Numbered from the stretch's first letter, positions 39,820 through 49,532 are shown. The stretch is 64,000 bases of DNA from Nesterenkonia sp. Act20 (GCF_019173455.1 NZ_JADPQH010000001.1:62001-126000), one strand, 5' to 3'. Numbers and translations are program-made. Notes: generated from the letters alone by a model not told the origin.

Positions 39820-41231
39820 GCTGGCTGCGCGGCTACGGGACCGGGATCTCCTTTGCCGCGCGCCTGCCGGGGCCGCTTCTTCCCATAGGGGTGATGGCGG
39901 CGACGGCTGCGGGCACCGGGTCGATGTTCACCACCGCCACCCTGGTCGCCGCCGCCCTGGTGGGCATGTCTGTGGGCGGACCTGCGGCCAGCCTGCTGGC
40001 CTCACGAGTCGGTGCGCGCAACGTCCTCCTGGTCAGTGCCATCGTTCACGTGCTGATGCTGGTGCTGATGGTCAGCAGCATCGACCGGCTCACCCGCCAG
40101 GACACCTTGACCTCCGACGCGGTGATCTATGTGCTGCTTCTGGTCTTCGCCGCCGTCGCCGGCCTGAGTGCGCCCGCCACCGCCACCTTCAGCCGTGCGC
40201 AACGCTGGGTCCCCGCGACGCCGCCGATGCAGGCGGATCATGGCGTGCGGGCGGGGCTCCGTCACGAAGTTCGCCTGGATGACGCCGCGCTGATCGCCGC
40301 ACCTCTCCTGGTGGCGGCACTGAGCTTCGGCGTCGGACCGACCGCCGGGCTCCTGACTTCGGCAGTGCTGACGGCGTCCGCCGTTCCGCTCTTCGCCGTG
40401 GATCGCGCGCTGCCAGACATGACCCCTGTCGAACCGGCCCGGTTCCCGCTCGGCGGAGTCGAGCACGCTCAGCAGCTGCTGCTCGAACACCGCGGGCTCG
40501 CCCCGGAGGAACTTCCCCACCGGGCGTATCTTCCCGCCGAGTTGGAGGAAGAGATCCTGGCTGAAGATCCTCGCCCGGGAGAAGGCTCCGACGCGGCGGA
40601 AACGGGAGGGGCGCGGGGGCTCGTGGCAGCGACTCTCTTGGCGGCCGCGTTGGGCGGGGTGCTGGGTGCGCTGTGGATGACCGTCCTGGGATCGGCCCAG
40701 ACGCTGCCGCGACCGAGTCTGTTCACAGTACCGATGGCACTCGTCGCTGCAGCATCGGTGCTGGCGGGACGGGCGAACTCCCAAGCCTTCGGCAGCCCGC
40801 TCCTGCTGCGACGGCGGCGACTTCACGCGGCGGTGTTGCTGGTGCTCACCCTGGTGCTTCTCGCCGTGGCGACTCTCGGGCCGACAGCGGGATCGTTCCT
40901 GGTGCTCAGTGGGCTCTGCGTGCTCAGTGCAGTCATGCTCGGGCGATTGAGCATCGCGCTCTACGCGAGTCTAGGCATGGGGGCGTCGGTCGGGCGGCTG
41001 CCGAACGCGATGTCGGCGGTCTCCGGGGGACTGCTCCTGGGGCTTGCCCTGGGGCTCACACTTGCCGGGATAGCCGCCGACGAGCTCGGCTACGGCTGGT
41101 CCACGCTGGTCGCCGCCTCCGGAAGCCTCGTGGCCGTGGTCGTGGTGCTCGGGGGCCAGCTCTGGGGAACTCCCCAGTCTGGTGGCCCTAAGACGTCGTC
41201 ACTCCGGGAGTCCGGCGAGGGCTCGGCCTGA
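39816..41231 (+). CDS. MFS transporter
   Basis: 471 residues with about twelve predicted membrane helices and a hydrophilic central loop (about 195-265) rich in Glu and Pro. The loop after the second helix (SVGGPAASLLASRVGARNVLL) matches the MFS motif A region weakly. The substrate is unknown; efflux is likely for this type. The GTG overlaps the sbcC stop, an unusual neighbour for a transporter, so co-transcription may be incidental. Confidence 0.8.
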   Translation: MSWLRGYGTGISFAARLPGPLLPIGVMAATAAGTGSMFTTATLVAAALVGMSVGGPAASLLASRVGARNVLLVSAIVHVLMLVLMVSSIDRLTRQDTLTSDAVIYVLLLVFAAVAGLSAPATATFSRAQRWVPATPPMQADHGVRAGLRHEVRLDDAALIAAPLLVAALSFGVGPTAGLLTSAVLTASAVPLFAVDRALPDMTPVEPARFPLGGVEHAQQLLLEHRGLAPEELPHRAYLPAELEEEILAEDPRPGEGSDAAETGGARGLVAATLLAAALGGVLGALWMTVLGSAQTLPRPSLFTVPMALVAAASVLAGRANSQAFGSPLLLRRRRLHAAVLLVLTLVLLAVATLGPTAGSFLVLSGLCVLSAVMLGRLSIALYASLGMGASVGRLPNAMSAVSGGLLLGLALGLTLAGIAADELGYGWSTLVAASGSLVAVVVVLGGQLWGTPQSGGPKTSSLRESGEGSA

Positions 41232-41267
41232 CTGAGAGACGGGGCCCGGTGGTTCGGCAGAACGCTC

Positions 41268-42056
41268 TCAGGAGGTCTGCAGGAACTCGACCACTGCCGA
41301 CTTATAGTCACGCGAGGTCACCGCATTGACGTGATCCCGGTTCGGGATCTGGACGAAGGCCCCGACGGCACCTGCCTTGGTGATCAACGGCACCAGAGAC
41401 GCTGCCTCAGAAGCGATCTCGTCCTGCGAGCCTGCCACCACCAGAGTCGGAGCCGCGGGCACAGCTGCTGCGGGATCGTAGGGATCCACCGAGAGGCTGA
41501 GCAGAAGCTCCACCACATGCGGCACGTTGGCCCCGGGCAGCTTGCCCGCCATGGTCACGACGTTTCGCGTGAGGTCATCGAGCGGTCGGACGCCCTCCTG
41601 CACCCAGAGGCGAGCCTGCTTTGGTTCCAGGGCCCCCAGCCGATCATCCGTGGGGGAGCCACCCATGACCAGATGGGTCACCATCTCCGGGTGAGCCGCG
41701 CTGAACTCCCACGCCAGTCGTGAACCGAGCGAGTAGCCATGAACGGCCACCGCGTCGTGCCCCTGGTCCGTCAGATGGGTCCTGAGGTCCCGGAGAATGT
41801 CGCCGACCCGGACGCCCTGGGGATTCGTCTCCTTGGAGTCACCATGACCGGGAAGATCCGCGGCGATGATGGTGCGGCCAGTGCTCGCCAGCGGGTCGAG
41901 CCATCCAGTCTTCACCCAGTTGTAGAGCGTGCTGCTCGCAAATCCGTGGATCAGCAGGACAGGTGGGCCCGTGGGCTGCTCATGGGTCCAGGTGTGCAGA
42001 GTGAGACCAGCCGGGGTGCGGACGGTGTCGGGTGCTGGAAACTCGAGGCGGGCCAT
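41268..42056 (-). CDS. Alpha/beta hydrolase
   Basis: 262 residues with oxyanion motif HGFASSTLYNW, nucleophile elbow GYSLGS, a likely acid in AGSQDEIASE and the catalytic histidine in NRDHVNAVTS. Related to esterases and proline-iminopeptidase-like enzymes; the substrate is unknown. It starts three bases after the mqo stop (TGATCCATG), so the two form an operon with mqo first. Confidence 0.88.
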   Translation of the reverse strand: MARLEFPAPDTVRTPAGLTLHTWTHEQPTGPPVLLIHGFASSTLYNWVKTGWLDPLASTGRTIIAADLPGHGDSKETNPQGVRVGDILRDLRTHLTDQGHDAVAVHGYSLGSRLAWEFSAAHPEMVTHLVMGGSPTDDRLGALEPKQARLWVQEGVRPLDDLTRNVVTMAGKLPGANVPHVVELLLSLSVDPYDPAAAVPAAPTLVVAGSQDEIASEAASLVPLITKAGAVGAFVQIPNRDHVNAVTSRDYKSAVVEFLQTS

Positions 42057-42059
42057 GGA

Positions 42060-43571
42060 TCAGGGGTCCAGCTGCAGGGTCTTGGCCGTCTCGGCGGTGA
42101 CCTCGGAGAGCAACGCCGGATCGTCATTGAGCGCACGCCCGAAGGAGGGCACCATCTGTTCAAGCTTCGGACGCCACCGGTCCATCTGCGCCCCGAAGCA
42201 GCGTTCCAGCAGGGAGAACATGATGGACGGTGCGGTGGAGGCGCCGGGGGAAGCGCCCAGCAGACCGGCGATGGAACCATCCCGGGCTGAGATGAGCTCG
42301 GTGCCGAACTGCAGCACACCCTTGCCCTTCTCGTCCTTCTTCATCACCTGCACGCGCTGGCCGGCGGTGATCATCTCCCACGCATCGGACCCCGCGTCGG
42401 GGAAGAAGCTGTGCAGCTCGTCGAACTTCTCGCTCGAGGACTTCGTGACCTCCTTGATCAGGTAGGTCACCAGGTCGGTGTTGTCCTTGCCGACCTGCAG
42501 CATCGGGATCAGGTTGTGCGGACGGACCGAGAGCGGCAGGTCCATGAAGGAGCCGCTCTTGAGGAAGTTGGTGGAGAAGCCGGCGTAGGGGCCGAACATC
42601 AGGGTGCGGCGTCCTTCCACGAAGCGGGTGTCCAGGTGGGGGACCGACATCGGCGGAGCGCCCACCGAGGCAAGGCCGTAGACCTTGGCGTGGTGACGTT
42701 CAGCCACCGCCGGGTCTGTGCTGCGCAGAAACTTCCCGGAGACGGGAAATCCGCCGAAGCCCTTGATCTCATCGATCCCGGCTCCCTGCAGGAGTCCCAA
42801 TGCACCGCCGCCGGCGCCCACGAAGACGAAGCGAGCACTGGAGGTGCTGCGTTCACCGGTGGCCTTGTCCTTGACCTTGACGTCCCATCGGCCGTCGGCG
42901 CCGCGCTTGACGGACTGGACTTCGTGTCCGTAGCGCACCTCCACGCCGCTGCTGTCCAGGTGGGTGGCGAGCTGCCGGGTGAGTGAGCCGTAGTCCACGT
43001 CAGTTCCGGTGTCGAACTTCGAGGCTGCCACCCGCTGTGAGGGGTCGCGCCCTTCGATCAGCAGCGGAGCCCACTCGGCGATCTCGGCATGGTCCTCGGT
43101 GTGCACGATGTCGGAGAACAGCGGCTGGGCCTTCATGGCCTCATAGCGCTCCTGTAGGTACTCCGCGTTCTTGTCGCCCCAGACGAAGCTGATGTGCGGC
43201 AGGCCGTTGATGAAGGTTCGCGGGGAACCGATCGTTCCGGCCTTGACCCAGTGGGAGTAGAGCTGCTTGGAGACGGTGAACTGCTCGTTGATTCCCCGGG
43301 CCTTGGCAGTCGAGACCTTGCCGTCTGCTCCGCGGGGCGTGTAGTTGAGCTCACACAGCGCGGCGTGGCCCGTCCCGGCGTTGTTCCACGGGTCGGAGGA
43401 TTCCTGCCCGGCCTGGTCCAGGGATTCGAACATGCCGATGGTCCAGTCAGGCTCCAGCTCCTTGAGCATCGAGCCGAGCGTGGTGGACATGATTCCGGCG
43501 CCGATGAGCACGACGTCGAACTTCTGCCCTGCGCTGGGCGCATGAGCGCTTGTCGACGATGACTTGGCCAC
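42060..43571 (-). CDS. mqo: Malate:quinone oxidoreductase
   Basis: This FAD-dependent, membrane-associated enzyme oxidises malate to oxaloacetate and passes electrons to quinone, feeding the respiratory chain. The FAD motif VVLIGAGIMSTTLGSMLKEL is at about 20-39, and the family block QESSDPWNNAGTGHAALCELNYTP follows. 503 residues is normal. GTG start with AAGGAG seven bases upstream. No other TCA genes are near. Confidence 0.95.
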   Translation of the reverse strand: MAKSSSTSAHAPSAGQKFDVVLIGAGIMSTTLGSMLKELEPDWTIGMFESLDQAGQESSDPWNNAGTGHAALCELNYTPRGADGKVSTAKARGINEQFTVSKQLYSHWVKAGTIGSPRTFINGLPHISFVWGDKNAEYLQERYEAMKAQPLFSDIVHTEDHAEIAEWAPLLIEGRDPSQRVAASKFDTGTDVDYGSLTRQLATHLDSSGVEVRYGHEVQSVKRGADGRWDVKVKDKATGERSTSSARFVFVGAGGGALGLLQGAGIDEIKGFGGFPVSGKFLRSTDPAVAERHHAKVYGLASVGAPPMSVPHLDTRFVEGRRTLMFGPYAGFSTNFLKSGSFMDLPLSVRPHNLIPMLQVGKDNTDLVTYLIKEVTKSSSEKFDELHSFFPDAGSDAWEMITAGQRVQVMKKDEKGKGVLQFGTELISARDGSIAGLLGASPGASTAPSIMFSLLERCFGAQMDRWRPKLEQMVPSFGRALNDDPALLSEVTAETAKTLQLDP

Positions 43572-43688
43572 AGAATTCTCCTTGAGTGTTCCCCCTGACG
43601 AGACCCGGGGGTGGTGCGGGTATCCGATCAGCGACTCTACCCGCGCGGAGCCGAGCGAATGAAATTCTTTACGCGGGCAAGGGGGCGA

Positions 43689-45329
43689 CTATTCGGCCGG
43701 AATGATGTTCTTGAAAAGTTCGTGCAGCACCGGAGACATGGGGTAGTCGGTGACTCCCTGCCCCAGCGCAACGCCCGAGATCGGGTGCACCAGTGGAAGG
43801 GCCGGCAGGTCCTCAGCCACGAGATCCGAGACGTCCCGGTAGATGTCGTTGCGACGCTGTTCCTCAGCCACGCTGCGGGCGGTGTTGATGAGTTCCCGGA
43901 CCTGCTCCGAATCGTAGTTGAACTCCGGTGTCTGCTGGGAGAACAGTGGGCCGAAGAACGAATGGGGAGAGCGGTATCCGCCGTTGCGGCCCAGCAGGTG
44001 CATCGCCCGCTTCTCGTCGTCGAGCAGCGACTGCACGTATCCGCCGTCCCAGGAGACCGGCTGCGGCTTGATGTTGAAGCCCACCGCGGTGAGGTCTCGT
44101 GCCACCGAGGCGAAGACCGCCTCAGGTCGCGGGAAGTAGCTGCGGGTGGCGTTCATCGGATAGTAGAAGGGCAGCGGCTCGCCGTCGTACCCGGTGTCCT
44201 CGAGCAGCGCCTGCGCCTCCTCGGCATTGAAGCCGTACCGGGACGCCTCCTCTGACTGGACCTCCAGGGCCGCAGGAGTGAAGTGGTAGGCCGGACGCGT
44301 GCCCTCGAGGAAATAGGACTCGACCAGGGCGTTGAGGTCGATGGCACGAGCGGCGGCCTCCCGAACGTCCCGGTCGCCCATGATCGGGTGGTCGAGGTTG
44401 AAACCCAGGTACAGGACAGAGAACGGGTCGCGCTGCAGAATCAGCCGTCCTGCCTGCACCAGGGACCGGAGATTGTCCGCGGTGATGTAGTCGTAGACGT
44501 CGATCTCTCCGCGCTGAAGCTCGCGCAGCCTGTCGAAGGAGCGAGGCAGCGTGCGGACCGCTACGCGCGGAGCCGGGGGGACACCGTCCCAGTAGTCGGT
44601 GAAGGCCTCGAGGACGACCTCATCCTCGCCCACGTTGACGATCCGGTACGCCCCGGTGCCCATGGGCTCCCGAGCCAGCCGCTCGGGGTCGGAGTCCGAG
44701 AGCACCTCCGCCGAGGCGATGCCGAAGGGTGGCATGGCCAGAGCCTCGGGCAGGAACACCAGCCGCTCCTTGAGCGTCAGCTCCACGGTGAGGTCATCGG
44801 GAGCTTCGACCGACTCCAACAGGCAGGCCTCCTCATCCATGAACCCGCCGAAGAGCGACTCGAAGGCCAGTGTGGTCCGCGCTGGACCGTCATCTGGGAG
44901 CAGCTGATTCATCTGGCCCCAGCGTCGAAAATTCGCGACGACGACGTCGGCCGTGAGCTCGCTGCCGTCGTGGAAGGCCACGCCCTCGCGAAGGGTGAAG
45001 GTGTAACGCAGCCCATTGCCGCTGGCCTCCCATTCCGTGGCGAGCAGCGGCGCAGTGGCACCGGTGTCCCCGTCGATCCCCACCAGGGTCTCGAAGACCT
45101 GACGACAGACCCGCTCGGTCTCCGTGTCGACAGCGAGGGCGGGATCCATGGAGACCACTGAGGAGACGGCGGAGAGCACGATGCCCTCCGGCTCGGTGTC
45201 GGGTGCTCCCGTGGCCGAGGTGGGGATGGGTGCGGCGTTCGCGACCGAGCCGGGACTCTGCAGCACGCCGGCGACTCCGGCCACGCCGAAGGCGCCGAGG
45301 AAACGACGTCGTTCGATGGCTGAGAGCAT
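43689..45329 (-). CDS. ABC transporter substrate-binding protein (peptide/nickel family 5), Tat-type signal
   Basis: 546 residues. A twin-arginine-like signal (ERRRFLGAFGVAGVAGVL, residues 6-23) is followed by an SBP_bac_5 domain: ALAVDTETERVCRQVFETLVG, FTLREGVAFHDGSELTA, and NLDHPIMGDRDVREAAARAID. Peptide, opine or nickel uptake are the usual roles. No permease or ATPase is beside it, so it must use a system elsewhere or have another role. It lies 33 bases downstream of tRNA-Leu on the same strand. Confidence 0.87.
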   Translation of the reverse strand: MLSAIERRRFLGAFGVAGVAGVLQSPGSVANAAPIPTSATGAPDTEPEGIVLSAVSSVVSMDPALAVDTETERVCRQVFETLVGIDGDTGATAPLLATEWEASGNGLRYTFTLREGVAFHDGSELTADVVVANFRRWGQMNQLLPDDGPARTTLAFESLFGGFMDEEACLLESVEAPDDLTVELTLKERLVFLPEALAMPPFGIASAEVLSDSDPERLAREPMGTGAYRIVNVGEDEVVLEAFTDYWDGVPPAPRVAVRTLPRSFDRLRELQRGEIDVYDYITADNLRSLVQAGRLILQRDPFSVLYLGFNLDHPIMGDRDVREAAARAIDLNALVESYFLEGTRPAYHFTPAALEVQSEEASRYGFNAEEAQALLEDTGYDGEPLPFYYPMNATRSYFPRPEAVFASVARDLTAVGFNIKPQPVSWDGGYVQSLLDDEKRAMHLLGRNGGYRSPHSFFGPLFSQQTPEFNYDSEQVRELINTARSVAEEQRRNDIYRDVSDLVAEDLPALPLVHPISGVALGQGVTDYPMSPVLHELFKNIIPAE

Positions 45330-45362
45330 CTCTCGTCCTTATGCTCGGGGGAGGTGCGCTGG

Positions 45363-45446
<84 letters not shown>

Positions 45447-45505
45447 TTAGGGTCGCTGGGAGGCTGCCTGGAGGGCCATCCAGCGACCGCTCATTCTACA
45501 GGAGA

Positions 45506-45973
45506 TCAGACCACGAGCTTCTCGCGCAGACGGGCCACGTGGCCCGTGGCCTTCACGTTGTACTGTGCCAGAGTCACGATTCCGGTCTCGTCCAAGACGA
45601 TGGTGGAGCGGATCAGACCCTCGCTCACGCGACCATAGTTCGTCTTCTCGCCCCACGCACCGAAGGACTCCGCCACCGCATGGTCTTCGTCTGAGAGCAG
45701 CGGGAAGCTCAGTGACTGCTCCGCGGTGAATTTCTCCAGGTCTGACATGGGGTCGGGGGAGATGCCCAGCACCCTGTAGCCGCCGGCGGCGAGCGAGGAC
45801 AGCGAATCCCGGAAGTCACAGGCCTGCGTGGTGCACCCCGGGGTGGAAGCCTTCGGGTAGAAGTACAGGACCGCCTTCTGGCCCTGCAGCTCCTTGAGGC
45901 TCACCGTGTCACCGCCGGTGCTGGGGAGGGTGAAGTTCGGAGCCGAATCACCAGGTTCAAGTCGGTTGCTCAT
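45506..45973 (-). CDS. bcp: Thioredoxin-dependent thiol peroxidase (Bcp/PrxQ)
   Basis: Reduces hydroperoxides using thioredoxin. The motif STPGCTTQAC gives the peroxidatic C47 and the resolving C52 five residues later, as in the BCP/PrxQ class. The 155-residue length is standard. It is transcribed toward tRNA-Leu and diverges from the unknown gene at 46063. Confidence 0.95.
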   Translation of the reverse strand: MSNRLEPGDSAPNFTLPSTGGDTVSLKELQGQKAVLYFYPKASTPGCTTQACDFRDSLSSLAAGGYRVLGISPDPMSDLEKFTAEQSLSFPLLSDEDHAVAESFGAWGEKTNYGRVSEGLIRSTIVLDETGIVTLAQYNVKATGHVARLREKLVV

Positions 45974-46062
45974 CGGGGTCCTTTCAACGAGGTGGCTGAT
46001 GCGTCCTTGTCAGCCTATCCGTAGACTGGACCCACGACGCCCCCGTGAGAGTCGAGGCACCC

Positions 46063-46617
46063 ATGGTCATCACCACCGAGCGCAGCAGGCCGGAACAGCA
46101 CCTGGTGAACGCCCTGCGTGCCACATTCGACGCCTCCGTGATGAACTTCGGGTCTTACAACATCCTGTGCACCACCGACCTGAGGGCCCTCCCGGATGAG
46201 GCCGAGCCCTCAGGGGGAAGAGATTCCTCGGAATCGACTCGGGTGTCGAGTGAGAGGTCCGAGACCCTGCTCCTCGTCGGCTATCGGCGCCAGCCCGTGG
46301 AGATCGTGCTCTGCCCGGTGGACCTGCAAGAGGCGCTGGACCGCGTGGAGGTGCTGCGTCGCGCTGAGCTGCCCGGGGCAGCCACGGCGCTGATCCCCAC
46401 ACTGGTGAACCTGACGAACCTTGCGGGGATGGCCACCCGGGACAATCTTGTGGAGCTGGCCCTGTCGACGGGAAGACGGGTGACGTTGGATCTGCACGGT
46501 CAGGTCCGTCTCGAGAAGTTCCCGGACATCGTGCTGCACCAGCGCAAGGACGTGGACGACTTCTTCGAGTTCATCGACTACTTCATGGACACCGTGGAGG
46601 AGATGGACGCGGCCTGA
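46063..46617 (+). CDS. Conserved hypothetical protein
   Basis: I do not recognise this 184-residue cytoplasmic protein. The N-terminal part (HLVNALRATFDASVMNFGSYNILCTTD) is followed by a polar Ser/Arg/Glu-rich linker (about 48-66) and an alpha/beta part (LLLVGYRRQPVEIVLCPVDLQEAL, ATALIPTLVNLTNLAGMA) ending in an acidic helix (DFFEFIDYFMDTVEEMDAA). No signal or membrane segment. The ATG at 46063 is preferred over the GTG at 46045 because GAGG lies about eight bases upstream. TAGACT (46022-46027) is a possible -10. Confidence 0.65.
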   Translation: MVITTERSRPEQHLVNALRATFDASVMNFGSYNILCTTDLRALPDEAEPSGGRDSSESTRVSSERSETLLLVGYRRQPVEIVLCPVDLQEALDRVEVLRRAELPGAATALIPTLVNLTNLAGMATRDNLVELALSTGRRVTLDLHGQVRLEKFPDIVLHQRKDVDDFFEFIDYFMDTVEEMDAA

Positions 46618-46684
46618 GGCAGCAGTGCTCAGGCGCCGTACGGGCATTCGAGCCCCTCGGCCACGTCCGATGCCGCCGGACACG

Positions 46685-46729
46685 AAAAAGACCGCCGAAC
46701 CACGAGATGAACTCGCGAACCGACGGTCT
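46685..46729 (-). terminator. Intrinsic terminator of tRNA-Lys
   Basis: Read on the minus strand, AGACCGTCG pairs with CGGCGGTCT (one T-G pair), with an inner CGAG/CTCG helix, and TTTTT follows. It begins 32 bases after the tRNA-Lys 3' end. Confidence 0.75.
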
Positions 46730-46761
46730 GATCCTGAAAACAACGTCTGCGTGGTGCACAG

Positions 46762-46834
46762 TGGGCCCCTCGGGACTTGAACCCGAAACCTGCAGATTAA
46801 GAGTCTGATGCTCTACCAATTGAGCTAGAGGCCC
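46762..46834 (-). tRNA. tRNA-Lys (anticodon CTT)
   Basis: 73 nt: acceptor GGGCCTC with GGGGCCC (one G-T pair), D-arm CTAGCTCAATTGGTAGAGC, anticodon loop CTCTTAA giving CTT, T-arm TCGGG-TTCAAGT-CCCGA and discriminator A. CCA is not encoded. The outermost anticodon-stem pair is a T/C mismatch. Confidence 0.93.
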
Positions 46835-46894
46835 TGAATCGCATCCGTTGTCTTCATTTCGCCGCCCGCCTCATCAGCAGGGCAACGACATAAA

Positions 46895-46924
46895 ACTCTA
46901 GCACCCGGTCAGCGGGCACGCCAA
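46895..46924 (-). promoter_or_regulatory. Candidate tRNA-Lys promoter
   Basis: On the minus strand TTGGCG (complement of 46919-46924) and TAGAGT (complement of 46895-46900) are 18 bases apart, placing transcription start about 54 bases before the tRNA. Confidence 0.4.
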
Positions 46925-47146
46925 TCGATATTCAGTGATCGTGGTCTCACGGTGAATCCCGTGCTTCTCGCGCGGAATCCACCAGCCAGGAGAGCTCCGT
47001 CACGGAGTGTGCCGTGAGGATTCACCTCCAGGACGTGTGAGGATTCGTCGCCCTGGACAGGAGCACGGTACTGTATACCGGTCCGCCATTGTCCCTGCAG
47101 AAGCGTGCCGTGCGAACGGCACGTCGAAGCGCAATGGTCCGGAGAT
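46925..47146 (+). other. Intergenic region upstream of tRNA-Pro and tig
   Basis: No gene is visible. TATACC (47074-47079), with a TGGACA 14 bases before it, is a weak promoter candidate. A perfect hairpin, CGTGCCGT-GCGA-ACGGCACG (47104-47123), with a GNRA-type tetraloop lies 23 bases before the tRNA-Pro 5' end and could be part of its precursor. Confidence 0.4.
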
Positions 47147-47220
47147 CGGGGTGTAGCTCAGCTTGGTAGAGCGCGCGCTTTGGGAGCGTGAGGCCGCAGG
47201 TTCAAATCCTGTCACCCCGA
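47147..47220 (+). tRNA. tRNA-Pro (anticodon TGG)
   Basis: 74 nt: acceptor CGGGGTG with CACCCCG, D-arm TAGCTCAGCTTGGTAGAGC, anticodon stem CGCGC/GCGTG around TTTGGGA giving TGG, T-arm GCAGG-TTCAAAT-CCTGT and discriminator A. CCA is not encoded. It lies 40 bases before tig and may be co-transcribed with it. Confidence 0.95.
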
Positions 47221-47260
47221 CAGCAGACGATCCACCAGTCATCGATCAGGAGCCCCACAC

Positions 47261-48655
47261 GTGGTCAAGAGCACCGTAGAAAATCTGAACCCGACCCGCG
47301 TCAAGCTCACCGTAGAGGTGACTTCCGAAGAGCTTGAGCCAAAGATCAAGGCTGCCTATAAGAGCATCGCCGAGCAGGTTCAGGTCCCGGGCTTCCGCAA
47401 GGGCAAGGTCCCCGCGGCAATCATCGACCAGCGCGTCGGTCGCGAGTATGTGATGCAGCAGGCCATCAACGACGGTCTGAACGACTTCTACCAGCAGGGT
47501 CTCGCCGAAGCGGAGATCACCCCGCTGTCCCGCCCCGAGGTGGAGATCGACGAGATCCCCGACGTCAAGACCAATGAGGGCACGCTGAAGTTCAGCGGCG
47601 AGCTGGACGTCAAGCCGGCCATCGAGCTGCCGGACTACTCCGGCCTCGAGGTCGAGGTGGAGACACGCTCCGCCGATGACGCCGCCGTCCAGGAGCAGCT
47701 CGACGAGCTGCGTGGCCGCTTCGGCACGCTCAAGGACGTCGATCGCCCCGCCGCGCACGACGACTTCGTGACCATCGACCTGGTCGCCAAGGTCGGAGAG
47801 GAAGAGGTGGACACCGCCTCCGGACTCTCCTACCAGGTCGGCGCCGGCACCATGCTTGAAGGCATCGACGAGGCCCTCGAGGGTCTCTCGGCCGGCGAGG
47901 ACGCCACCTTCGAGACCACCCTTGCCGGCGGCGACCACTCCGGTGAGACCGCATCGGTCAAGGTCACCCTCCAGGCGGTCAAGGAGCGCGAGCTTCCCGA
48001 GGCTGACGACGAGTTCGCCCAGATGGCGTCGGAGTTCGACACCATCGAGGAGCTGCGCGCCGATCTGACCTCCAAGGCCGAGGAGAACCTCGTCGTGGAA
48101 CAGGGCGTCGAGGCCCGTGACAAGGTCCTGGAGAAGCTCATGGAGCTCATCGAGGTCCCGGTGCCAGAGTCCGTGGTCGCCGAGCAGGTGGACCAGCACT
48201 TCACTTCGCAGGGTCACGAGTCCGGTGACGACCACGACACCGAGGAGCACCGCGAGGAGATCTCCAAGCAGACTGCAGACGCCTTCCGCAATGAGCTCGT
48301 TCTGGACGAGATCGCGCAGAAGGAAGAGATCGGCGTCGAACAGAGCGAGGTCATCGAGTACATCGTCTCGACCGCCTCGCAGTACGGCATGGAGCCGAAC
48401 CAGTTCGCGCAGATGCTCGACCAGGCCGGCCAGGTGCCGATGATCATGGGCGAGGTTCGCCGCCGCAAGGCTCTGGCCAAGGTGCTCGAGCTCGCCGTGG
48501 TCAAGGACACCGAGGGCAACACCGTCGATCTGACCGACTTCGTCACCCCCGCCGGTGATGAGGACGAGTCCGGCGAGGCCGAAGCAACGGAGACCGAAGT
48601 GGCCGAGACCGAGGCTCCTGAGGCTGAGGCTGCCGAGGACACCAAGCAGAACTGA
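47261..48655 (+). CDS. tig: Trigger factor
   Basis: Ribosome-bound chaperone and prolyl isomerase. The ribosome-binding signature is [10 protein letters not shown] (about residues 44-53, GFRK), followed by the FKBP-type domain (about 155-240; [29 protein letters not shown]) and the helical C-terminal cradle. A long acidic tail (about 425-464; [17 protein letters not shown]) is typical of actinobacterial Tig. GTG start with ATCAGGAG eight bases upstream. Confidence 0.96.
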   Translation: MVKSTVENLNPTRVKLTVEVTSEELEPKIKAAYKSIAEQVQVPGFRKGKVPAAIIDQRVGREYVMQQAINDGLNDFYQQGLAEAEITPLSRPEVEIDEIPDVKTNEGTLKFSGELDVKPAIELPDYSGLEVEVETRSADDAAVQEQLDELRGRFGTLKDVDRPAAHDDFVTIDLVAKVGEEEVDTASGLSYQVGAGTMLEGIDEALEGLSAGEDATFETTLAGGDHSGETASVKVTLQAVKERELPEADDEFAQMASEFDTIEELRADLTSKAEENLVVEQGVEARDKVLEKLMELIEVPVPESVVAEQVDQHFTSQGHESGDDHDTEEHREEISKQTADAFRNELVLDEIAQKEEIGVEQSEVIEYIVSTASQYGMEPNQFAQMLDQAGQVPMIMGEVRRRKALAKVLELAVVKDTEGNTVDLTDFVTPAGDEDESGEAEATETEVAETEAPEAEAAEDTKQN

Positions 48656-48670
48656 CACTGAGCTGTCACA

Positions 48671-48707
48671 GAAGAAGGGCTTCACCGTTGAGGTGGAGCC
48701 CTTCTTC
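48671..48707 (+). terminator. Hairpin terminator after tig
   Basis: GAAGAAGGGCTTCACC pairs with GGTGGAGCCCTTCTTC (one T-G pair) around GTTGA. No T-run follows, so it may terminate weakly or work as an mRNA 3' stabiliser. Confidence 0.6.
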
Positions 48708-48740
48708 GCGTGGTGGACTTCGCTGGCAGTTGAACGCGTG

Positions 48741-48755
48741 TGCCAACAGCGAACA
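48741..48755. promoter_or_regulatory. Degenerate ClgR-like site upstream of clpP1
   Basis: The complement reads TGTTCGCTGTTGGCA, which keeps the TNNTCGC half of the ClgR operator but only part of the second GCG half. It lies about 40 bases before a TAATGT -10 candidate (48794-48799). ClgR activates clpP1P2 in Streptomyces, Corynebacterium and Mycobacterium. Weak match; inference. Confidence 0.25.
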
Positions 48756-48858
48756 GTCCCGCGCCGAGGGCTCGCCAGCCCCCGCACAACCAGTAATGTT
48801 CTTGGCGAGGGCACTGCCAGTGCCGACCCAGCTTGACCCACCAGTGGAGGATGAGTCC

Positions 48859-49467
48859 ATGACCCAGAACCTGCCGAGCATGTCCACCGTGGACCCCGCG
48901 TCCCGCGACGACTACATCTACAACCGTCTGCTCAAAGAGCGGATCATCTGGCTCGGTTCAGAGGTCCGCGACGACAACGCCAACACCATCTGCTCGCAGA
49001 TGCTGCTGCTCTCCGCCGAGGATCCGGAGCGCGACATCACGCTCTACATCAATTCCCCGGGCGGCTCCGTGACCGCGGGCATGGCCATCTACGACACGAT
49101 GAAGTTCATCCCGAACGACGTCGTCACCGTGGCCACCGGCCTGGCCGCGTCGATGGGACAGTTCCTGCTCTCCTCGGGCACCCCCGGCAAGCGATTCGCC
49201 ACTCCGCACGCACGCATCCTGATGCACCAGCCCTCGGGCGGCATCGGGGGCACCGAGTCGGACGTCCGGATCCAGGCGCAGCTGATCCAGCACATGAAGC
49301 AGGTCATGGCCGAGCTGACTGCAGAGCAGACCGGCCAGAGCCTCGAGACCATCCTTCGGGACAATGCCCGTGACAAGTGGTTCACCGCTGAAGACGGCCT
49401 CGCCTACGGCTTCTTCGACAAGATCGCCAAGCGGTCTTCCACCGTCTCCGGCGGCGGGGGCATCTGA
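48859..49467 (+). CDS. clpP1: ATP-dependent Clp protease proteolytic subunit 1
   Basis: ClpP serine protease subunit: S98 (GLAASMGQF) and H123 (ILMHQPSGG), with the aspartate further on. 202 residues from the ATG at 48859, which has GGAGG eight bases upstream; the open frame before it is not coding. Actinobacteria build a mixed ClpP1P2 tetradecamer, so this and the next gene work together, with ClpX encoded after them. Confidence 0.95.
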   Translation: MTQNLPSMSTVDPASRDDYIYNRLLKERIIWLGSEVRDDNANTICSQMLLLSAEDPERDITLYINSPGGSVTAGMAIYDTMKFIPNDVVTVATGLAASMGQFLLSSGTPGKRFATPHARILMHQPSGGIGGTESDVRIQAQLIQHMKQVMAELTAEQTGQSLETILRDNARDKWFTAEDGLAYGFFDKIAKRSSTVSGGGGI

Positions 49468-49532
49468 TCCCGCACGGGAGAAGATCACCGTCTGCCAGCG
49501 TTTCGCACCAGGACCACAGGAGCACATCTGAC

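Noticed and set aside
41232-41271. Seven-base inverted arms CTGAGAG/CTCTCAG between the convergent MFS and hydrolase genes
   Set aside because: The 26-base spacer and short arms, with no T-run, make a terminator unlikely.
43611-45161. Long plus-strand frames opposite the solute-binding protein
   Set aside because: The minus-strand gene is unambiguous and the plus frames show no domain or ribosome binding site.
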